From: CAJQQK01 sp051010015
GTDB lineage: Bacteria; Pseudomonadota; Alphaproteobacteria; Rhizobiales; Hyphomicrobiaceae
NCBI GenBank assembly: GCA_051010015.1
Contig: JBPCVZ010000023.1
Coordinates: 1-5,114, forward strand
Direction of reading: 5' to 3'
Length of the DNA: 5,114 nt
Positions 1-5,114 of the stretch are shown here, piece after piece. The translations under genes and the position numbers were made by a program. Each line of letters starts with the position of its first letter. Within the stretch, counting starts at the first letter, position 1. The notes beneath the pieces are model-generated. The model saw nothing but the letters and a program-made list of their open reading frames with translations, was not told the DNA's origin and did no database searches.

Positions 1-245
1 TGCTGGTAGACCATCGAGACGTTGCGCTTCTGGACCGCCATGCCGGTCACGTTGTGGCCGTCGAACCAGATCTCGCCTTCGGTGGGCTTGAGCAGGCCCG
101 CCCTGAGCTGCATCAGCGTCGTCTTGCCGGCGAGTGTCGTGCCACGCAAAACGTTGAAGGCACCGCGCTCCAATGCCCCATCGGTCGGGTAAATGTAGGT
201 TTCATCGGCAGCTCGGAAGCTGACGTTTCGAAGTTCGAGCGACAC
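1..245 (-). CDS. glpS: Glycerol ABC transporter ATP-binding protein, GlpS type (N-terminal part, runs off the left edge)
   Basis: This is the start of a cytoplasmic ABC ATPase that would power glycerol import with a second ATPase and two permeases, presumably encoded beyond the left edge. Counting from a GTG at 245, 81 residues are visible. They begin VSLELRNVSF, have YIYPTD at 17-22, Walker A GTTLAGKT at 35-42, the VQKRNVSMVYQ block at 71-81, and end on the probable Q-loop glutamine. The TLAGKT form of Walker A and the ERGxFNVL lead-in are what I know from rhizobial GlpS. R34 and T36 replace the usual L and P of LLGPTLAGKT. The start is uncertain: GTG is preceded only by a weak GGGG eight bases upstream, and there is no upstream stop. 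The frame is continuous with the binding-protein gene, so the ATPase may be made by internal initiation or read as a fusion. The ABC signature, Walker B and C-terminal domain lie outside the window. Confidence 0.85.
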   Translation of the reverse strand, partial: MSLELRNVSFRAADETYIYPTDGALERGAFNVLRGTTLAGKTTLMQLRAGLLKPTEGEIWFDGHNVTGMAVQKRNVSMVYQ

Positions 246-2054
<1,809 letters not shown>

Positions 2055-2060
2055 CGGGTG

Positions 2061-2066
2061 TCCTCC
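2061..2066 (-). promoter_or_regulatory. Shine-Dalgarno site of the binding-protein gene
   Basis: GGAGGA on the minus strand lies six bases before the ATG at 2054. It is the best ribosome-binding site in the window and fixes this start, in keeping with high expression of a binding protein. Confidence 0.8.
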
Positions 2067-2090
2067 AGTATTTCTTATTGGCCGGCAAAC

Positions 2091-2118
2091 GCTACATTCG
2101 AAGAAAAGCGAATGTCAA
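2091..2118 (-). promoter_or_regulatory. Candidate promoter of the transporter operon
   Basis: On the minus strand a perfect -35 TTGACA (2118-2113) is followed after 16 bases by TGTAGC (2096-2091), a poor -10 that keeps only T, T and A of TATAAT. The position, about 37 bases upstream of the ATG at 2054, fits a short leader. The -35 is convincing and the -10 is not. Confidence 0.4.
2094..2115. promoter_or_regulatory. Inverted repeat across the transporter promoter, candidate GlpR operator
   Basis: ACATTCG (2094-2100) and CGAATGT (2109-2115) are perfect inverted arms separated by the 8-bp AAGAAAAG. The repeat covers the spacer and touches both the -35 and -10 of the candidate transporter promoter, so a bound protein would block RNA polymerase. 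TACATTCGAA (2093-2102) agrees at 8 of 10 places with the E. coli GlpR half-site WATKYTCGWW as I remember it. The 8-bp gap is wider than in the E. coli sites. Confidence 0.45.
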
Positions 2119-2129
2119 TTGAAAATTAT
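2118..2129 (-). promoter_or_regulatory. Candidate GlpR half-site in the divergent region
   Basis: On the minus strand, AATTTTCAAT (2127-2118) matches 9 of 10 positions of the remembered E. coli half-site WATKYTCGWW. The 9-mer ATAATTTTC (2129-2121) recurs on the plus strand at 3001-3009 before glpD. It also overlaps a possible plus-strand -35 (TTGAAA, 2119-2124) for glpR, which would allow autorepression. Confidence 0.35.
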
Positions 2130-2199
2130 CGCGCCCTGCGCATTGCCTTTCTTCTCCAATCCGGCAAGATTTGAGCGAGTCCAGAGAGATCGACCGCGC

Positions 2200-2204
2200 A
2201 AGGA
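2200..2204 (+). promoter_or_regulatory. Shine-Dalgarno site that decides the glpR start
   Basis: AAGGA lies eight bases before the ATG at 2213. This favours that ATG over an in-frame TTG at 2171, which would add 14 residues absent from the family. Confidence 0.65.
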
Positions 2205-2212
2205 TCAGGTAC

Positions 2213-2983
2213 ATGCAGATCTTATCGCCACGCCAGTCGGACATCGTCGCGCTTGCCAAATCCGAAGGTCGCGTCACGGTCGAAAGTCTTGCCGAACGTT
2301 TTGCCGTAACGCCGCAGACCATTCGCAAAGATCTCAACGAGCTGTGCGATGGCGGTGTCCTCAATCGCTATCACGGCGGCGCCGTGCCGGCCTCGAGCTC
2401 GGTCAACTATGACTATGAAGCACGTCGTCAACTGGCGCCTCATGAGAAGCGCGCGATCGGGATCGCAGCCGCCAACCTGGTGCCCGATGGCGCCTCTATT
2501 CTGATCAACATCGGCACGACGACCGAGCAGGTCGCGATGGCGCTGCGCGAGCGTAAGGGCTTGATGGTTATTACAAATAACATCAACGTCGCGCAGATCC
2601 TTCAGGGTTATCGCGACATCGAGGTCGCCATCGCTGGCGGCGTCCTGCGTCATCGCGACGGCGGTATCGTTGGCGAGGCGGCGGTAGATTTCATACGCCA
2701 GTTCAAGGTTGACTACGCCATCATCGGTGCTTCGGCGATCGATGCCGACGGGACGCTGCTTGACTACGACTACCGAGAAGTGCGCGTCGCACGCGCGATC
2801 ATGGACTGCACGCGCAAATCCATCCTCGTGGCCGATGCCATGAAGTTTCGCCGATCGGCGCCCGTTCGTATCGGCCACATCACCGATCTCGACATCTTCG
2901 TCACCGACCAGGCCCTGAACCCGCGCTTGCACCGGGCTTGCGAAGAAGCGGGTGTCCAAATCGAGATCGCCAGCAGCACTTGA
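2213..2983 (+). CDS. glpR: Glycerol-3-phosphate regulon repressor, DeoR family
   Basis: This is a transcriptional repressor of glycerol catabolism; in E. coli, GlpR releases DNA when it binds glycerol 3-phosphate. The 256 residues are close to E. coli GlpR (252). The N-terminal DeoR helix-turn-helix opens with LSPRQ (4-8), and its recognition region TPQTIRKDLNEL (33-44) is nearly the same as SPQTIRRDLNEL in E. coli as I recall it. The YHGGAV block follows (53-58). The C-terminal DeoRC sensor fold shows INIGTTTEQVA (98-108), TNNINVA (121-127), AGGVLRHRDGGIVGEA (141-156), the FDYHEVR-like DYDYREVR (184-191) and VADAMKFRR (206-214). The ATG at 2213 has AAGGA upstream and starts where relatives start. 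It diverges from the transporter genes and precedes glpD in the same direction. Half-sites upstream of its own gene and of glpD suggest it controls both arms and itself. Confidence 0.93.
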   Translation: MQILSPRQSDIVALAKSEGRVTVESLAERFAVTPQTIRKDLNELCDGGVLNRYHGGAVPASSSVNYDYEARRQLAPHEKRAIGIAAANLVPDGASILINIGTTTEQVAMALRERKGLMVITNNINVAQILQGYRDIEVAIAGGVLRHRDGGIVGEAAVDFIRQFKVDYAIIGASAIDADGTLLDYDYREVRVARAIMDCTRKSILVADAMKFRRSAPVRIGHITDLDIFVTDQALNPRLHRACEEAGVQIEIASST

Positions 2984-2985
2984 CC

Positions 2986-3012
2986 TTTCGTAAAAGTTCA
3001 ATAATTTTCGTT
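2986..3012 (+). promoter_or_regulatory. Three 10-bp-phased TTC half-sites upstream of glpD, candidate GlpR operator
   Basis: TTTCG (2986-2990), GTTCA (2996-3000) and TTTCG (3006-3010) repeat at exactly 10-bp steps, so they face the same side of the helix. AATTTTCGTT (3003-3012) matches all ten positions of the E. coli GlpR half-site WATKYTCGWW as I recall it. The stretch is AT-rich against a GC-rich background and starts two bases after the glpR stop. It suggests that glpD has its own GlpR-controlled promoter in the 90-bp gap, although I see no good -10/-35 pair. Confidence 0.45.
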
Positions 3013-3073
3013 TTGGCGCGTTTTAACGGTGCTGGCTTAGCAGTTTCGACATGAAGATGCCCGGAACGGTTCG

Positions 3074-4585
3074 ATGTACGATATCGTCATAATCGGAGGC
3101 GGCATAAACGGGTGCGGCATCGCCCGGGATGCGGCCGGCCGCGGCTACTCGGTGTTGCTCGCCGAGAAGAACGATTTGGCCTGCGGCACATCCTCAGGAT
3201 CAACCAAGCTCATTCACGGCGGGTTACGCTACCTTGAGCACTTCGAATTCCGCCTCGTGCGCGAGTCCCTGCAGGAGCGCGAAGTGCTCTGGCGCATGGC
3301 GCCCCACATCATCTGGCCCCTGCGCTTCATCCTCCCCCACACGAAAGGCCTTCGCCCGGCCTGGCTCCTGCGTCTCGGTCTCTTCCTTTACGACCATATC
3401 GGCGGACGCAAGCTGCTCCCTGGGACAGCGACAATCGATTTGCGCCGCGGTCGCTATGGTGATGCACTCCATCCGAATTTTTCCAAGGCGTTCGTGTATT
3501 CGGATTGTTGGGTCGAGGACTCCCGGTTGGTTGTCCTCAACGCGCGCGATGCAGCCGACCGGGGTGCGACAGTGCGCACGCGTACCAAAGTCACCCGCGT
3601 CGAACGCCAAGGCGGTCATTGGACGGCTTTCCTTCATGACCAGCGCACCGGCGAAGAACGTGAAGTGCAAGCGCGCTTGGTGATCAATGCATCAGGTCCC
3701 TGGGTCGATCAGGTGATCGGGCAGGTCGTCGGTCAGAACGATTCACGCAACGTGCGCCTGGTGCAAGGCAGCCATATTGTCCTGCACAAGCTTTATGATC
3801 ACGACCATTGCTATTTCTTCCAGAACGCCGACAGCCGGATCTTCTTTGCCATTCCCTATGAGCAGGACTTCACACTAATCGGCACGACGGATCGTGACTA
3901 TGAAGGTGCTGCCGACGATGTCGCCATTTCCAACGAAGAAGTCGAGTATCTGCTCGACGCGACAAACGCCTACTTCAAGCAAGCGATCACTCGAGACAAT
4001 ATCGTTTGGTCGTACTCCGCCGTACGCCCCCTCTACGACGATGGCGCCAGCAAGGCCCAGGAAGCAACTCGAGACTATGTGCTGACCTTGGAAGGAGAGG
4101 AATCACAAGCGAAGGTGCTCAATATCTTTGGCGGGAAGATTACGACGTACCGGCGCCTGGCCGAGGCCGTCATGAGCCGGGTGGATGACGTGTTCGAGCG
4201 CAACACGGCGCCGTGGACCGACGATAAGCCTCTTCCCGGCGGCGATTTTCCGCAGGACGGAACCCAGCAACTCAAGGACGCCCTAGCCAGAAAATTTCCA
4301 TTTCTCGACCCGCGCACAGTCGCGCGGCTGGTGCGGGCCTATGGTACACAGGCTTTTGACGTGCTCGATGGTGCAACCAGCCTGGGCGACCTCGGCGAAC
4401 AGTTTGGTGGCGGATTGGCGGAGCGCGAAGTGGCATTTCTTCGCGATCAGGAATGGGCCGTCAGTGCTGATGATATCTTGTGGCGCCGTTCCAAGCTTGG
4501 TCTACGTCTGACGGAGGCAGAGCGGTGCAGGCTCGCCCAATGGTTGCTGGACCACCCGGCGACACAAACCGACGCCGCCGCCTAA
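3074..4585 (+). CDS. glpD: Aerobic FAD-dependent glycerol-3-phosphate dehydrogenase
   Basis: This peripheral inner-membrane enzyme oxidises sn-glycerol 3-phosphate to dihydroxyacetone phosphate and passes electrons to the quinone pool. At 503 residues it matches E. coli GlpD (501). The N-terminal FAD-binding beta-alpha-beta has GGGINGCG at 8-15 and the acidic E31. The family signature SSGSTKLIHGGLRYLE spans 40-55. R52, Y53, R318 (in SAVRPLYDDG) and K355 (in FGGKITTYRR) correspond by position to substrate-binding residues of the E. coli enzyme (R54, Y55, R317, K354). The C-terminal DAO_C domain carries EWAVSADDILWRRSKLGL at 460-477. All key residues are present, so the enzyme looks functional. 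The ATG at 3074 has only a weak GGA eight bases upstream, but the protein begins exactly at the FAD strand as in relatives. It follows glpR by 90 bp, possibly with its own operator. No glycerol kinase gene follows; the next gene is convergent. Confidence 0.96.
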   Translation: MYDIVIIGGGINGCGIARDAAGRGYSVLLAEKNDLACGTSSGSTKLIHGGLRYLEHFEFRLVRESLQEREVLWRMAPHIIWPLRFILPHTKGLRPAWLLRLGLFLYDHIGGRKLLPGTATIDLRRGRYGDALHPNFSKAFVYSDCWVEDSRLVVLNARDAADRGATVRTRTKVTRVERQGGHWTAFLHDQRTGEEREVQARLVINASGPWVDQVIGQVVGQNDSRNVRLVQGSHIVLHKLYDHDHCYFFQNADSRIFFAIPYEQDFTLIGTTDRDYEGAADDVAISNEEVEYLLDATNAYFKQAITRDNIVWSYSAVRPLYDDGASKAQEATRDYVLTLEGEESQAKVLNIFGGKITTYRRLAEAVMSRVDDVFERNTAPWTDDKPLPGGDFPQDGTQQLKDALARKFPFLDPRTVARLVRAYGTQAFDVLDGATSLGDLGEQFGGGLAEREVAFLRDQEWAVSADDILWRRSKLGLRLTEAERCRLAQWLLDHPATQTDAAA

Positions 4586-4831
4586 CAGATCAGAGGCAAG
4601 CCCCTGACGCCGCTTACCTGCCTGGATGAGTCCAGAAATGCCACCTTGCCAATCGCAACAAACACCGGCTCCGGTCGCTGAGAGATGGCAGCCCGCAGAT
4701 AAGTTGGATCGCGTGGCAGACCAAGGACAACCTGTCGGCAGTGATCGAGCAGTCAAGGCATTATGTCCCTGCTCAAAGGAACTCTCACGCGAGGCCATGA
4801 CCGAGCTGCATTCGAATCGGTATGACCAACG

Positions 4832-5114
4832 CTATTGGGTCCGCATCCGGTATTTTCCTCCGGCCATCGCGGTGATCGTGAACCGGCGCGCGCCACCGCC
4901 CCGACCGCGCGCCGTGACGTCAATCTTCAATGCGTTGATGTCACCGAATTCTGTTTTTGTCTCCAGGACCCAGCCGGAGCCAAAATCAAGCTCCTTGACG
5001 TTGACCGTGTCGAGCAGCGCATAGCGATGGTTTTTCGCATCACTCTCGAGCCACTGTATGTATAGGCGATGGGACACGTGCTCGACACCCGCTGCGGTGA
5101 CAACGACGCGAAAA
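4832..5114 (-). CDS. Unrecognised protein, C-terminal 93 residues (enters from the right edge)
   Basis: The frame is open from the right edge to a TAG at 4834-4832. I do not recognise the family. The visible tail alternates short hydrophobic and polar stretches (RRFTITAMAGGKYRMRTQ at the end), suggesting a beta-rich C-terminal domain. There is no membrane segment, and a basic glycine-rich TARGRGGGARR stretch lies near the end. A GTG at 5077 could start an 81-residue protein. However, the frame continues sensibly upstream (RVVVTAAGVEH) and that GTG has no clear Shine-Dalgarno sequence, so a longer protein is more likely. GC-rich third positions and a protein-like composition favour this strand over the overlapping plus-strand frames. 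It is convergent with glpD, and nothing in the sequence ties it to glycerol metabolism. Confidence 0.6.
   Translation of the reverse strand, partial: FRVVVTAAGVEHVSHRLYIQWLESDAKNHRYALLDTVNVKELDFGSGWVLETKTEFGDINALKIDVTARGRGGGARRFTITAMAGGKYRMRTQ

Noticed and set aside
2171..2212. TTG-started 14-residue N-terminal extension of GlpR
   Set aside because: The family begins around LSPRQ, and the ATG at 2213 has a well-placed AAGGA. The TTG has no clear ribosome-binding site.
4622..4635. Possible glpD terminator, CTGGA-TGAG-TCCAG
   Set aside because: A 5-bp stem followed by AAATG rather than a T-run is too weak. A second palindrome at 4664-4675 has a 2-base loop. The 246-bp spacer shows no convincing terminator on either strand.
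4803..4822. tRNA T-loop-like TTCGAAT in the spacer after glpD
   Set aside because: The flanking bases (CTGCA and CGGTA) do not pair and no acceptor, anticodon or D arms are visible nearby. It is a chance ATTCGAAT palindrome.
4626..5024. Plus-strand frame of 132 codons after glpD
   Set aside because: There is no ribosome-binding site. The second half is antisense to the minus-strand C-terminal domain, and the composition is unlike a folded protein (many P, S and R).

Overview
The window looks like part of an alphaproteobacterial chromosome or large plasmid, probably Hyphomicrobiales-like. This is inferred from the GC-rich codon use, the DeoR-type GlpR, the GlpD, and an ABC transporter of the rhizobial GlpSTPQV glycerol-uptake type. 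It is a glycerol / glycerol-3-phosphate utilisation locus built around a divergent promoter region.

Left part, minus strand (about 2054 down to 1): a gene for a periplasmic substrate-binding protein (GlpV type) is followed by the first 81 codons of an ABC ATPase (GlpS type), which runs off the left edge. No stop codon separates them. One reading frame stays open from the signal-peptide ATG at 2054 through the ATPase to the edge. The joining stretch encodes a perfect-looking cUUCGg hairpin (279-304), as expected of the intergenic stem-loop often found after binding-protein genes in ABC operons. The simplest inference is that a stop codon has been lost, by mutation or sequence error, and the intergenic spacer is now read as a linker.

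Centre (2055-2212): a 158-bp divergent control region. It holds a TTGACA promoter element for the transporter, an inverted repeat across that promoter, a GlpR-like half-site, and Shine-Dalgarno sequences for both genes. Right of it on the plus strand lie glpR (2213-2983) and, after a 90-bp gap, glpD (3074-4585). The gap carries three TTC half-sites spaced exactly 10 bp apart, one of which matches the E. coli GlpR half-site consensus as I recall it.

Right end: a 246-bp convergent spacer (4586-4831) with no convincing terminator, then the C-terminal 93 residues of an unrecognised minus-strand protein entering from the right edge.

Working model: glycerol is bound in the periplasm by the GlpV-type protein and imported by the ABC system. 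It is phosphorylated by a kinase not present here and oxidised to dihydroxyacetone phosphate by GlpD, with GlpR repressing both arms until an inducer (glycerol 3-phosphate in E. coli) appears. No mobile element, CRISPR array or RNA gene was seen.
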